Source: Pseudochelatococcus lubricantis (lineage in GTDB: Bacteria > Pseudomonadota > Alphaproteobacteria > Rhizobiales > Beijerinckiaceae). From it: DNA of 64,000 nucleotides. Under the pieces are notes generated by a model, which saw only the letters and a list, made by a program, of their open reading frames with translations, was not told where the DNA came from and ran no database searches. The translations under genes were made by a program, and so were the position numbers. The DNA is taken from NCBI RefSeq assembly GCF_042432495.1, contig NZ_JBHLXC010000012.1:372001-436000 (forward strand). The letters are read 5' to 3'. This document shows positions 45,327-53,853 of the stretch, piece after piece. Numbering within the stretch: position 1 is the stretch's first letter; each line of letters begins with the position of its first letter.

Positions 45327-46814
45327 TCAGCATGTTCCGGCCGACCCGATCCATCCAGCCTGTCCTTGGCCGACGAGTGCCCAGAACCCGGATTTCCGGC
45401 CATGGGTCTTCCGCAAACCAGACCGATAGTCGGCAAGGGAGACGACGCCTGCCGGTCTCTCGGTTTCCGCGTCCCTCGATGCGGCGAGTGCATCGAGCCT
45501 TGCCAGGTAGCGCGCCCCATGCGGGTAGGCTTTCGAACGGGCGCGTGACAGGATGTCGTCGAGCAAGGCGCGATACAGGATGGCGGCGGCGAGTGGATGA
45601 TCGTGCTCCAGCGCCTCGGCCACCGGCGGGAGCATGTAATATTGGCCGCCGTCCCATTCGGCATGGCGGGCGATCACCAGTTGCGCGGCGAGATCGAGAC
45701 GCAGCCATTCAACGAGGAACGCAAGCGCCCCGTGAACATGCGGTGATGCAAGGGCATGGGCGAAAGCCCGGTCGAGCGCAGCGGAATCCTCGAAGTCCGG
45801 CAATGCCGCGATGTATTCCCGCAATGTGTCTGCGTCGAGCGAACTCTCGAACGCCGCCCACCGCAGAGACTGCGCGGCGTCCTTCTCGTCGAGTGCTTCG
45901 AGTATCTCTGCCTCGAGGTGCGTGCGGCGCGGCAACAAGGCATCCCGCGGTCCTAAGCCGTCGGCGCGATCGGCAGCGGCCAGATATTTCAGGCCACCCG
46001 TCTTCTCGCGGCGCACCCAGTCGAGCGCCTCACGCGCCCTTCCCGCTTCCAGCCGGCGCTCGGCAATGCCGATCGTGTCCTACACGTTCGGATGCTTCTT
46101 TTCCTCCAGCGCGATCAATCCGTCGAGGTCGCCCAGCACATCGGCGATGATCTGCCGGACCTTGCGATACTGGTAGGCACTGGAGAAACGAAAGCGGTCC
46201 TTCGTCTTTGCATCCTCTGTTTCCCGTTCGCGCTGCAGGGCGTCGAGATCGGCGTCCCAGCGCCGCAACGTGTCCTTCGGCAGATGCCCCGCCACACCTC
46301 TCGCCACGGAAACCAGATAGCCATGGCTGCTTTCGCCGAGCGATGCCATGATCCTGTCCGGCAAGCTGGTCATGTCCTGCGGTTCCAGTCTTGGTACGAG
46401 CGCACCCAGAGCCGCGATCGCCTCATGATAGGCATCCTGAACGTAACCGGAGGAATCGTCCACCCGCTCGAACACTGGCTCGTGCGTTGCGATGAAGCGC
46501 AGCAGGCGCTCGACCGCCATCAGGGGCGATGCGTCGCCCAGTTCACCGGCGATGGTCGCGACGGTCGCCGCTAGATCGTCGCGGAATGGCCGCGCCTTGT
46601 CCCAGTCGATGAAACCGCGCGTCTTTTCCAGGGCGCCGAGACGACGGTCGATGATCTTCGCAATGGCCTCCGGTCCCTTGCGGGCGGCGAGCGCTGCCGA
46701 GACCAGCTTGCGGAATGGGGCGCTGCGCTCCGCTTCGGCAAGCACCAGGCGCGCGAGCTTTTCCGCGCCAAGCTCGGTCAGCGTTTCGATGGACAGTGCG
46801 GGCTTGCGCGCCAT
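45327..46814 (-). pseudogene. DUF6880 protein gene with an internal amber codon
   Basis: A 495-codon reading frame starting MARKPALSIETL (46814) matches the DUF6880 family: DWDKARPFRDDLAAT, then AYHEAIAALGALVPRLEP, DAKTKDRFRFSSAY, and a C-terminal half with YLAAADRADGLGPRDAL and WAAFESSLDADTLREYI. A single TAG at 46082-46080 cuts it after KKHPNV; the same frame continues DTIGIAERRLEAGRARE and beyond. All else is intact, so the mutation is recent, or suppressed. Function unknown. Confidence 0.7.
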
Positions 46815-47153
46815 GGTGGTGGTTCCGATAGATGCGGGATCCCTGGGAGTTCCATGCCAGATGACGCCATATTGAAGCAAGTTCGAGAGCATGCGGCAGC
46901 AGCAAAATTCCGCTGCAGGCGTGTGCATGATGTCCACGAGGTACCGAGCGATATTGCAATTTCTATCGCTGTCTCGGTGCCACGCCTTACACGAAATTTC
47001 TCTTCAACCACAAGGGACCCTGCGCCAAGGAGGCCGCAGTTACCATCGCGCCCGCCGACGCTTTGATTGACCCAATCCCACTCGGTGTGGCGGTCGCCCA
47101 GGATGATTTCAAGTTTCCTGGCTTTCCCGAAGCGCTTGCCGGAGTCTCGAAAA

Positions 47154-47173
47154 GTTATTACAATGGTAATAAC
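47154..47173. promoter_or_regulatory. operator of the AbrB/Doc pair
   Basis: A perfect 8-bp inverted repeat GTTATTAC/GTAATAAC with AATG spacer, 16 nt before the antitoxin ATG, as expected for an autoregulated toxin-antitoxin operon. Confidence 0.65.
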
Positions 47174-47189
47174 TTGATGGAGTTTCACA

Positions 47190-47417
47190 ATGGTAGAGCT
47201 GAAAGTACGCAGGTTTGGCAACTCTCTCGGGGTGGTGCTTCCCAAGGAGGTGATCTCGCGCCTGAACACGCAGGACGGTGCGCTGTTGCATCTGATCGAA
47301 GCGCCGGAGGGCGGCTATCGGCTGGTGCCCTATGATCCACATTTCGAGAAGAAAATGGCGCAGGCCGAGGACATCATGCGGCGCTACAGCGATACGTTGC
47401 ATGTTCTGGCGCAATGA
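47190..47417 (+). CDS. AbrB/MazE-type antitoxin
   Basis: A 75-residue protein. Residues 1-45 form a swapped-hairpin AbrB DNA-binding domain (LKVRRFGNSLGVVLPKEV). The C-terminal 30 residues are a charged helix likely to wrap the toxin. The stop overlaps the Doc start as ATGA. It probably binds the inverted repeat just upstream to autoregulate. Confidence 0.85.
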   Translation: MVELKVRRFGNSLGVVLPKEVISRLNTQDGALLHLIEAPEGGYRLVPYDPHFEKKMAQAEDIMRRYSDTLHVLAQ

Positions 47418-47809
47418 CGGCGTTCGTCTGGATAGACGAGCGGGAAGCCCTGATCCTACATGATCGCTTGCTGGTGCTGCACGGCGGCGCGTCCAGCGTG
47501 CGGGACGAGGGCCTTCTGAAATCCGCGCTTGCGCGGCCGCAACAGCATGCAGCTTATGCGGATGCCCCGGGTATTGCGCGGCTCGCGGCCGTGTACACGG
47601 CCGGCATCGTGAAAAACCATCCGTTCATCGACGGGAACAAACGCACAGGTTTCGTGCTCGGCGTGCTGTTTTTGGAACTGAACGGCTTCCATTTCACGGC
47701 CACGCAGGAGGATGCCGCGAATGCGGTGCTCGCGCTCGCGGCGGGACGGATGGATGAACAAGGCTATGCAGTCTTCCTGGCCGCCAATATCGTCCCGAGC
47801 GAGGAGTAA
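47414..47809 (+). CDS. doc: Doc-family toxin (death-on-curing, Fic fold)
   Basis: A 131-residue protein with the Doc motif NHPFIDGNKRTG, where the Fic HxFx(D/E)GNxxR pattern is shortened to end in NKR. Residues 1-30 carry the IDEREALILHDRLL start, and the C-terminal helix is intact. Doc phosphorylates EF-Tu to stop translation. It pairs with the preceding AbrB-type antitoxin, a known swap for Phd. Confidence 0.88.
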   Translation: MTAFVWIDEREALILHDRLLVLHGGASSVRDEGLLKSALARPQQHAAYADAPGIARLAAVYTAGIVKNHPFIDGNKRTGFVLGVLFLELNGFHFTATQEDAANAVLALAAGRMDEQGYAVFLAANIVPSEE

Positions 47810-47834
47810 CCGACAGCAGGCAGGACTCGCATGC

Positions 47835-47960
47835 GAGACAACGACAGCGTGCCCTCTCGCCCATGCGCTGGCGCCAGCGCGTCATCGAATAACGGTGGAA
47901 GGCAGATCATGGCGGCGGAATTCCTCGCCGCAGAAGAACTGGGAATTGAGTGCCTTCCGT
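47835..47960 (-). mobile_element. IS5-family transposase scrap
   Basis: Leftward pieces FFCGEEFRRHDLPST and RWRQRMGE, split over two frames, match the region after the SDEALC motif in the transposase whose N-terminus lies at 8109-8421. A remnant only. Confidence 0.5.
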
Positions 47961-48239
47961 CGCGCAAAAATTTCGGGGGCGGTTTGTTGTCGGCAATGAG
48001 CTCCTGCTGCATGCGGACTATGTCGCTGTCAGGCAGTCGTCACGATCTTATCTGCATCCACAAAATCAGCAGCAGGCCACCGGGAACGGAGCTCGGCTCG
48101 CCGCAACGGCCGAAGAAGGGCGGAGCTTCCGTAGTGGTCGGAGCGCGGGAAAGCCGCGCACAGGGCGAAGGAAAGCAGGAAGACGGTAGACTTGCAAGAC
48201 GGAGAAGCGATCTGTGGACACGGATCATCAGGCCGATGC
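47961..48239. other. unassigned stretch in the insertion scrap zone
   Basis: No ORF I trust. Short open frames exist on both strands without motifs or start signals. Confidence 0.4.
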
Positions 48240-48422
48240 GGCTTCGCGCTCACGGTCGATCGCCGCCTTGTAAGCCATTACGTCTTCCATACGGATGCGA
48301 CAGTGCGTGGCCTACCTTCCGATGCGGGACCATGCCCTTGCCCAGCAACTTGATAAGGAACGGCCGGACACGTTAAGCACTTCAGCGGCCTGAACCGTCG
48401 TCAGCTCCGCATTCTCCGGCAT
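48240..48422 (-). pseudogene. broken excisionase-family (HTH_17) DNA-binding protein
   Basis: It starts MPENAELTTVQAAEVLNVSG, the HTH of SinR/PIN-associated antitoxins and excisionases, then shifts frame: KLLGKGMVPHRKVG in one frame, GRRNGLQGGDR in another. At least two frameshifts disrupt it. No toxin partner follows. Confidence 0.55.
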
Positions 48423-48444
48423 GAGGGTCACGCCCCCGGCCCGC

Positions 48445-48542
48445 GGCCATCGCTTCGAGGATGTCCATCAACAAGGGACGCGGAGCCTCGTCGACGATGC
48501 CGCAGAAGCGCAACCCGATCTCGTCCGAGCTGATGCTGGCGG
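48445..48542 (+). pseudogene. internal fragment of a fumarase/aspartase-superfamily lyase
   Basis: The frame reads KGRGASSTMPQKRNPISSEL, then MLAAS. This is the conserved GSSxMPxKxNPxxxE signature loop that carries the catalytic Ser of PcaB-like cycloisomerase and adenylosuccinate lyase. Only this piece remains between an excisionase fragment and an IS3 fragment. Confidence 0.6.
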
Positions 48543-48705
48543 CTTCGCATACATCGCGATCGTCCTGGATGCACGATCGCGACGGGTGGTCGGATATGCC
48601 ATCGACCGTTCCGCCGACGCGCGGCTGGCGCTGGCCGCCCTGACCGCCATCGAAGGCCTGAAGCCTCCGCCCAACTGCGTTCATCATTCGGACCGGCTCG
48701 CAATA
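48543..48705 (+). mobile_element. IS3-family transposase (copy 1), upstream part
   Basis: The rve catalytic-core fragment FAYIAIVLDARSRRVVGYAI, then RSADARLALAALTAIEG and CVHHSDR. The DDE region is interrupted after HHSDR by the IS30 at 48706. The rest resumes at 50157. Confidence 0.75.
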
Positions 48706-50156
48706 GGCGGATTCAACCGGTCGTCGCAACACTCCAATCATGGAGGTGTTCATGGGACGACCTGCGGGATGGATGCAGGAGTTGACGGGGCGAGGAGCAA
48801 TGCGCTCGCCAGGTGCACCGTCGCTTCGTCGTGAGATCGAACGACAGTTCTGGGAAAAGATTGCGACCGGGATCACCAGTGAGAAGGCCGCAGAAGCGGT
48901 CGGGGTGTCGCAAGTTGTCGGCACCCGCTGGTTCCGTCATCGTGGCGGGATGCCATTGTTCATGTCGAGACCCATATCCGAGAGATACTTGTCGTTCATC
49001 GAGCGAGAGGAGATCGGACTTCTGTGGGCCCAACACGTCGGGGTGCGAGAGATCGCCCGTCGTATCGGGCGTAGCCCATCCTCGGTCTCGCGAGAGCTGA
49101 GACGAAACGCTGCAACGCGTGGCGGGAAGCTCGAATATCTAGCTTCGGTCGCACAATGGAAGGCGGAACTGGTGGCCAGAAGACCAAAGCCGGCGAAGCT
49201 GGTGACGAACCCACGTTTGCAACACTACGTCCAAGACCGTTTGGCTGGTAAAATCCAAGCCCCTGACGGCCGTGAGATTGCAGGCCCTCAGCAGGCACCG
49301 TTCAAGGGGCGCAACAAGCCACATCGCGGTGACAGGCAATGGGTTAACGGGTGGTCGCCCGAACAGATTGCCAATCGGCTGCAGATCGACTTCCCGGAGG
49401 ACAAATCGATGCGCATCTCACACGAGGCCATCTATCAGGCCCTCTACATCCAAAATCGCGGTGCTCTCGAACGCAAGTTCGTCGGCTGCCTGCGCCGCGG
49501 CCGGGTGTTGCGCATCCCGCGGGCCAGAGCTCAGGCCAAGGCATGGGCACACGTCAGCGACGCGGTGATGATCACCAAACGCCCCGCAGAAGTAGAAGAC
49601 CGTGGGGTGCCCGGACATTGGGAGGGTGACCTGATCATCGGCTTGAACCGGTCCGCAATCGGAACCCTGGTCGAGCGTTCGACTCGCTTTACCAGCTTGG
49701 TCCATCTGCCTCGTCAGAAGGGTTATGGTCTGGTTCAACGCACGAAGAACGGCCCGGCGCTGTCTGGCTATGGGGCCGTCGCCATGGCCAATGCGCTCAA
49801 GGACACCATGAAGCCTCTGCCTGCCCGACTGCGGCAGTCATTGACCTGGGACCGTGGGAAGGAGCTATCCGACCATGCTCGGTTCACGAGCGAGACCGGG
49901 GTGAAGGTCTTCTTCGCAGCTCCCCGCAGTCCGTGGCAGCGCGGTACGAACGAGAACACCAACGGCCTTTTGCGGCAATACTTCCCGAAGGGCACCGACC
50001 TGTCGCGCTGGACTGCGCAAGAGATTCAAGCCGTAGCACACACTTTGAACAACAGGCCCCGAAAAACCCTTGCCTGGAAGACACCAACAGAAGCCTTGAA
50101 CGAATATCTGAAATCTGGACAATAACCCAGTGTTGCGACGACCGGTTGAATCCGCC
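48706..50156 (+). mobile_element. intact IS30-family insertion sequence
   Basis: 28-bp perfect terminal inverted repeats at 48706-48733 and 50129-50156, beginning GGCGGATTCAACCGGT, enclose a single transposase gene. It has split an IS3-family gene. No target duplication is obvious. Confidence 0.9.
48752..50125 (+). CDS. IS30-family transposase
   Basis: A 457-residue protein. The N-terminal HTH pair includes EREEIGLLWAQHVGVREIA and RIGRSPSSVSRELRRNA. The DDE core follows: VPGHWEGDLIIG, then RSPWQRGTNENTNGLLRQ (catalytic Glu in NEN) and YFPKGTDLS. I use the second ATG, 48752, because GGAGGTG lies 5 nt before it. No lesion is seen, so it is probably active. Confidence 0.9.
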   Translation: MGRPAGWMQELTGRGAMRSPGAPSLRREIERQFWEKIATGITSEKAAEAVGVSQVVGTRWFRHRGGMPLFMSRPISERYLSFIEREEIGLLWAQHVGVREIARRIGRSPSSVSRELRRNAATRGGKLEYLASVAQWKAELVARRPKPAKLVTNPRLQHYVQDRLAGKIQAPDGREIAGPQQAPFKGRNKPHRGDRQWVNGWSPEQIANRLQIDFPEDKSMRISHEAIYQALYIQNRGALERKFVGCLRRGRVLRIPRARAQAKAWAHVSDAVMITKRPAEVEDRGVPGHWEGDLIIGLNRSAIGTLVERSTRFTSLVHLPRQKGYGLVQRTKNGPALSGYGAVAMANALKDTMKPLPARLRQSLTWDRGKELSDHARFTSETGVKVFFAAPRSPWQRGTNENTNGLLRQYFPKGTDLSRWTAQEIQAVAHTLNNRPRKTLAWKTPTEALNEYLKSGQ

Positions 50157-50441
50157 CAGTTTACCAGTACCGACTTCACGGGCGTGCTGCTGGATGCGAA
50201 GGTGGCCATCAGCATGGACGGCAAGGGCGCGTGGCGCGACAATGTTTTTGTCCAGCGATTTTGGCGCAGCTTCAAATACGAGGAGGTCTATTTGCGGGCC
50301 TATGCCTGTGTTTCCGAAGCACGCACCTCGATCGGCTGATATCTGGCCTTTTACAATGAAGGCCGCCCGCATTCGAGCCTTGACGGTCGCACGCCCGATG
50401 AGGCCTACTTCGGCGCGCAAGCGCAGGCTGCGGCCGCATAA
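50157..50441 (+). mobile_element. IS3-family transposase (copy 1), downstream part with an internal stop
   Basis: Continuation after the IS30: TSTDFTGVLLDAKVAIS, KGAWRDNVFVQRFWRSFKYE, then TGA at SIG*YLAFYNEGRPHSSL and ending in DEAYFGAQAQAAAA. The same TGA is in the inverted copy at 56.5-56.7 kb, so the element was already dead when duplicated. Confidence 0.75.
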
Positions 50442-50461
50442 CCCGGCAGGTATCCACTTAG

Positions 50462-51903
50462 TACTACAGTTGCGTATTATTCTGTTTTCGATAGTGAGCG
50501 ACGGCAGCACAGCACTGGTGCTGCCGTCTCCAGAGTGACCATGCGAGGACAAATGCCTTGCCGATTGGGGGTCCGAGTAGCAATCTGGACAAGAGGTAGC
50601 GGATTTCAGGCACGCTCGGCAGAAGCGCATCCATGGCCATCAGGCGGCCGTTGCGGCCATTGGACTCTTTTCGTTCGGTTTGCCTGAAGCCCGGCCATCG
50701 AAAGCGGAACGCCTCAGGTCGGCGGAAAGCTTTGCCAGGAAGGCCTGCGCGGCCATGACAAGGCTCATGTGTCGGTGCCAGCCATGCCAGGAACGCGCCT
50801 CGCAGTGATCGAGGCCAAGCTCATCTTTGGCGCGCTCGAAGCATTCCTCGATCGTCCAGCGCAAGCCCGCCGCGCCGGCGAGTTCCGCAAGCGACGTATC
50901 CTGTGGCGCGAAGACCAGATAATAGGCCCGCTTGTCAGGTTCCTTCCGGTTGCGGCGGATCAGCAGCCAACGCTCGAAGCCCTCATCGGTGATCCATGGC
51001 AATCGCAGACGTGCCCAGTCGTAGAGCCGCAGCCCCTTAGCGCCTTCTCCGGCTGCAAGCATCGCCCATTCCCGCGCCGGCAGTTCATCGGCGATAGTCT
51101 TCGGATCGGCCATGACCAGTCCCTCACGGGTGAGGAAGCGCAGATGATGGTTGGAACGCACCGCCAGCACGTAGGGCTGACCGCGCTCTTCCAGCATGCG
51201 CCGCAGACCGTAGTCGCCGCCGTACAGCGCATCCGCCAGCACCCACCGGCAGGGAACCCGTGCATCGAGCGCGGCGGCGATCATGTCGCGGGCAATTGCA
51301 ATCTTGGTAGCAAAGGCAATGTCTTCGGGAACATGCGCCTTCATGCGCCTGTCCTTGTCCTCGGCCCAGGTCCGTGGCAGGTAGAGCCGTCGGTCGATCA
51401 GCGTCTGGCCAAGCCGGCTCGCATAGGTCAGGAACACGCCGATCTGGCTGTTCTCGATGCGCCCGGCCGTGCCGGAATATTGCCGCGCAACCCCGACAGA
51501 CTGCTCGCCTTTCTTCACAAACCCGGTCTCGTCGACCACCAGCACGCCATCCGCATCGCCCAGCGCTTCGATAGCGTAGTCACGCACGCGATCGCGCAAC
51601 GCGTCCGCCGACCACGAGCTGCGCCCTAGCAGCGATTGCATCCGGTAGGGACGATCAAAGCCTGCCGCCTCCGCCATCAGCCAGCCGGTCTTGCGCGCCG
51701 CGCCCGACAGCAAGCCGTCGATGAAGGCCGCTCCCGTCTCTTGCAATTCGCGGCGGCCGAACGCCGGAAACAGATGCTTCTTCAGAGCCGAAAGCTCACG
51801 CTCCCATGCCAACAACGATCCCGACCAGTCCGAAACAGCCATCAATGTCCTTCCTTGCTAACCAACAAGGAACTATAATTACTCAAAATACGCAACTGTA
51901 GTA
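50462..51903 (-). mobile_element. IS701-family insertion sequence with 4-bp TSD
   Basis: 17-bp terminal inverted repeats TACTACAGTTGCGTATT at 50462-50478 and (inverted) 51887-51903, flanked on both sides by TTAG (50458-50461 and 51904-51907). A single transposase gene lies inside. The right TTAG is built from the MITE's own TTA duplication plus its first base, so this insertion came after the MITE. Confidence 0.9.
50640..51842 (-). CDS. IS701-family transposase
   Basis: A 400-residue protein of the DDE_5 group. The first Asp is in GVLVVDETGFVKKG, the second in RWVLADALYGGDYG, and the Glu in LRWTIEECFERAKDELGLD. No frameshift is seen. The ATG at 51842 is used rather than the codon immediately before it. 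Confidence 0.88.
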   Translation of the reverse strand: MAVSDWSGSLLAWERELSALKKHLFPAFGRRELQETGAAFIDGLLSGAARKTGWLMAEAAGFDRPYRMQSLLGRSSWSADALRDRVRDYAIEALGDADGVLVVDETGFVKKGEQSVGVARQYSGTAGRIENSQIGVFLTYASRLGQTLIDRRLYLPRTWAEDKDRRMKAHVPEDIAFATKIAIARDMIAAALDARVPCRWVLADALYGGDYGLRRMLEERGQPYVLAVRSNHHLRFLTREGLVMADPKTIADELPAREWAMLAAGEGAKGLRLYDWARLRLPWITDEGFERWLLIRRNRKEPDKRAYYLVFAPQDTSLAELAGAAGLRWTIEECFERAKDELGLDHCEARSWHGWHRHMSLVMAAQAFLAKLSADLRRSAFDGRASGKPNEKSPMAATAA

Positions 51904-51906
51904 TTA

Positions 51907-52068
51907 GAACCCCTAACAAAACCTCCGGGTTGAGGATGGCCGAGGGATTTTGGTCATCCTGCAAGGAGCCGAACGCAGTCGATGCTGGTTGCATCGGCGA
52001 GGATCGGCGACGCAGCAGGTGGCCAAAATCGCCGGCCAGCCGACCCCGCGAGGTTTTGTTAGGGGTTC
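51907..52068. mobile_element. 162-bp MITE-like element with IS5/IS1031-type ends
   Basis: Perfect 19-bp inverted termini GAACCCCTAACAAAACCTC (51907-51925 and 52050-52068), flanked by TTA duplications. It encodes no protein. It was inserted in the right end of an IS3-family copy, in TTAATTGCC. A single related end is at 17.9 kb. Confidence 0.8.
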
Positions 52069-52147
52069 TTAATTGCCGCGGGGCCCTGTCCAAACAAACG
52101 AGGCCACCTCTCGCTGCGGTGCATTCAGAACCATAAATACAAGAACC

Positions 52148-52477
52148 TTATGTTGAGTACGGATCACCCTCAATCTTCATCTGAAGCAAAAGAAATGAAA
52201 GGGCCTTGCCATGTCCGTCCAATCCTAGGCTTGAATTGACGCCGCCTTCCAGAACACCATCCAGAACAAAATTGAAGGCTGCTATATTTGGCAATTCATA
52301 GCGCCGCACAGACACAGGATGCCGCATTGAAAACAGTTCGGAAACAGCTTTTTCCGTGACCTGATCGCGCAGCAGTTCATAGTCTGCAGGGTCAAAGCAA
52401 ATAAGGGAAATGTTCGCCCTGTTTCCTTTATCACCGGCGCGCGCATGGGCGAGGAGATGCAGTTCAACTTCAGGCAT
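52148..52477 (-). CDS. AtuA-like C-terminal domain protein
   Basis: A 109-residue protein, VELHLLAHARAGDKGNRANI, matching the small C-terminal ferredoxin-fold domain that is fused to AtuA in many bacteria and separate here. The start overlaps the AtuA stop by 8 nt. The two probably form one enzyme. It is the third gene of a leftward operon. Confidence 0.8.
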   Translation of the reverse strand: MPEVELHLLAHARAGDKGNRANISLICFDPADYELLRDQVTEKAVSELFSMRHPVSVRRYELPNIAAFNFVLDGVLEGGVNSSLGLDGHGKALSFLLLQMKIEGDPYST

Positions 52478-53852
52478 GGTTTGCAGTCTCGTCAAGATAT
52501 ACGGAAGGTTTGACCCGGTTGCGTTCCAGCAGACAGGATGCACTCCAAAGCCGCGGCATCAGATGGACCCGGATGCCCGCGCCACCCGCGGGCCCCGCAC
52601 AATAGAGCGCCCTGACCTCATCTAAAAGTTGCTCAAGAACAGTTTTGTCAAAAGACTGAGCAGTGATACGCACCCGTACATCCCGCGACTGAATATAGTT
52701 ATGTTCAAGAAAATAACCAGCATTGTCATTGAATGTGCTGGCAACTCCAATCAGATCACCACGTACTTCCAGCCCGGGCTGACGCTTGGCCAGCCTTGAC
52801 TTGATAATATCAATGGCAAGACGACCGCGGCTTGCCGCATTGGGGCCTGCGTATGATATCTCCCCTTCGGCGAGATATCCTCCGTCGAGACATACAGTGG
52901 CTTTCAATGTATCAGTGCGGGGCTTTCCCTTGGCATCTCTTATATAAACCCGGTTTTCACCCTGCATCGCAATGGATACAGAAGTGATGTCCAGAACAAC
53001 ATCCGGAGTAATATATTCCGACGGATCGTGAATTTCATAGAGCATCTGCTCTTTCACGGTTGCGGCATTGACACACCCGCCCGTGCCTTCCGGCTTGGTG
53101 ATGACAAAGCTGCCATCAGCCCGCACCTCCGCGATTGGATAGCCCACCTCCGCAAGATCGGGGACATCTTTCAGGCCTGGATCCGCAAAATAACCGCCTG
53201 TCACCTGTGAGCCGCACTCCAGCAGATGCCCGACCAGTGTTCCCGATGCCAGCCTGTCCCAGTCATCCATCTGCCAGCCATGGGCGTGAACAAGGGGACC
53301 AAGCGCCAGAGAGGGGTCTGACACCCGCCCGGCGACCACGATATCAGCCCCCATATCAAGGCCATGCGCAATTTCAAGAGCCCCGATATAGGCATTGGCC
53401 GAAATAATCTGTGCCTTGCCGTTCAGATATGTGGCCGCGATCTCACGCCTGGCCAGTTCCTGAGGCGTAAAAATACTGGTCACATCATCGCCTTCAACAA
53501 TGGCGATACGCACCTTCGGATGCCCCAGTTCTTCAGCTAGCCTGTGGATGGCGCGGGCGGCAGCACGGGGATTGGCAGCCCCGAAATTGCTGACAATGCG
53601 GATACCGGATTTCAGGCAATCCGACAGGATGGGGCGCAAAAACCGTTCCACAGCACCAATGCCCGCATCCGGATTCTTCCGCCGCTTTATCTGCGCCAGA
53701 GCCAGCGTACGTTCAGCAAGGGTTTCGAAAATCAGGAAGCGCGGACCATCCAGCTGCGAGAGCGCAGCAACCACCGGTACCGCCGCATCTGTCCTGTCGT
53801 CAGCAAAGCCGGCCCCGCATCCGATCCTCACAATTGTTTCTGCTGTTTTCAT
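52470..53852 (-). CDS. AtuA-family (DUF1446) protein
   Basis: A 460-residue protein with the DUF1446 pattern: VRIGCGAGFADDRTDAAVP, then RIVSNFGAANPRAAARAIHR, IVAGRVSDPSLALGPL and KPEGTGGCVNAATVKEQMLY. AtuA acts in the acyclic terpene/citronellol-type pathway of Pseudomonas, but the wider family has other acyl-CoA-like substrates. The ATG at 53852 begins one base after the CitMHS stop. Its C-terminal domain is encoded separately. Confidence 0.85.
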   Translation of the reverse strand: MKTAETIVRIGCGAGFADDRTDAAVPVVAALSQLDGPRFLIFETLAERTLALAQIKRRKNPDAGIGAVERFLRPILSDCLKSGIRIVSNFGAANPRAAARAIHRLAEELGHPKVRIAIVEGDDVTSIFTPQELARREIAATYLNGKAQIISANAYIGALEIAHGLDMGADIVVAGRVSDPSLALGPLVHAHGWQMDDWDRLASGTLVGHLLECGSQVTGGYFADPGLKDVPDLAEVGYPIAEVRADGSFVITKPEGTGGCVNAATVKEQMLYEIHDPSEYITPDVVLDITSVSIAMQGENRVYIRDAKGKPRTDTLKATVCLDGGYLAEGEISYAGPNAASRGRLAIDIIKSRLAKRQPGLEVRGDLIGVASTFNDNAGYFLEHNYIQSRDVRVRITAQSFDKTVLEQLLDEVRALYCAGPAGGAGIRVHLMPRLWSASCLLERNRVKPSVYLDETANHA

Positions 53853-53853
53853 T

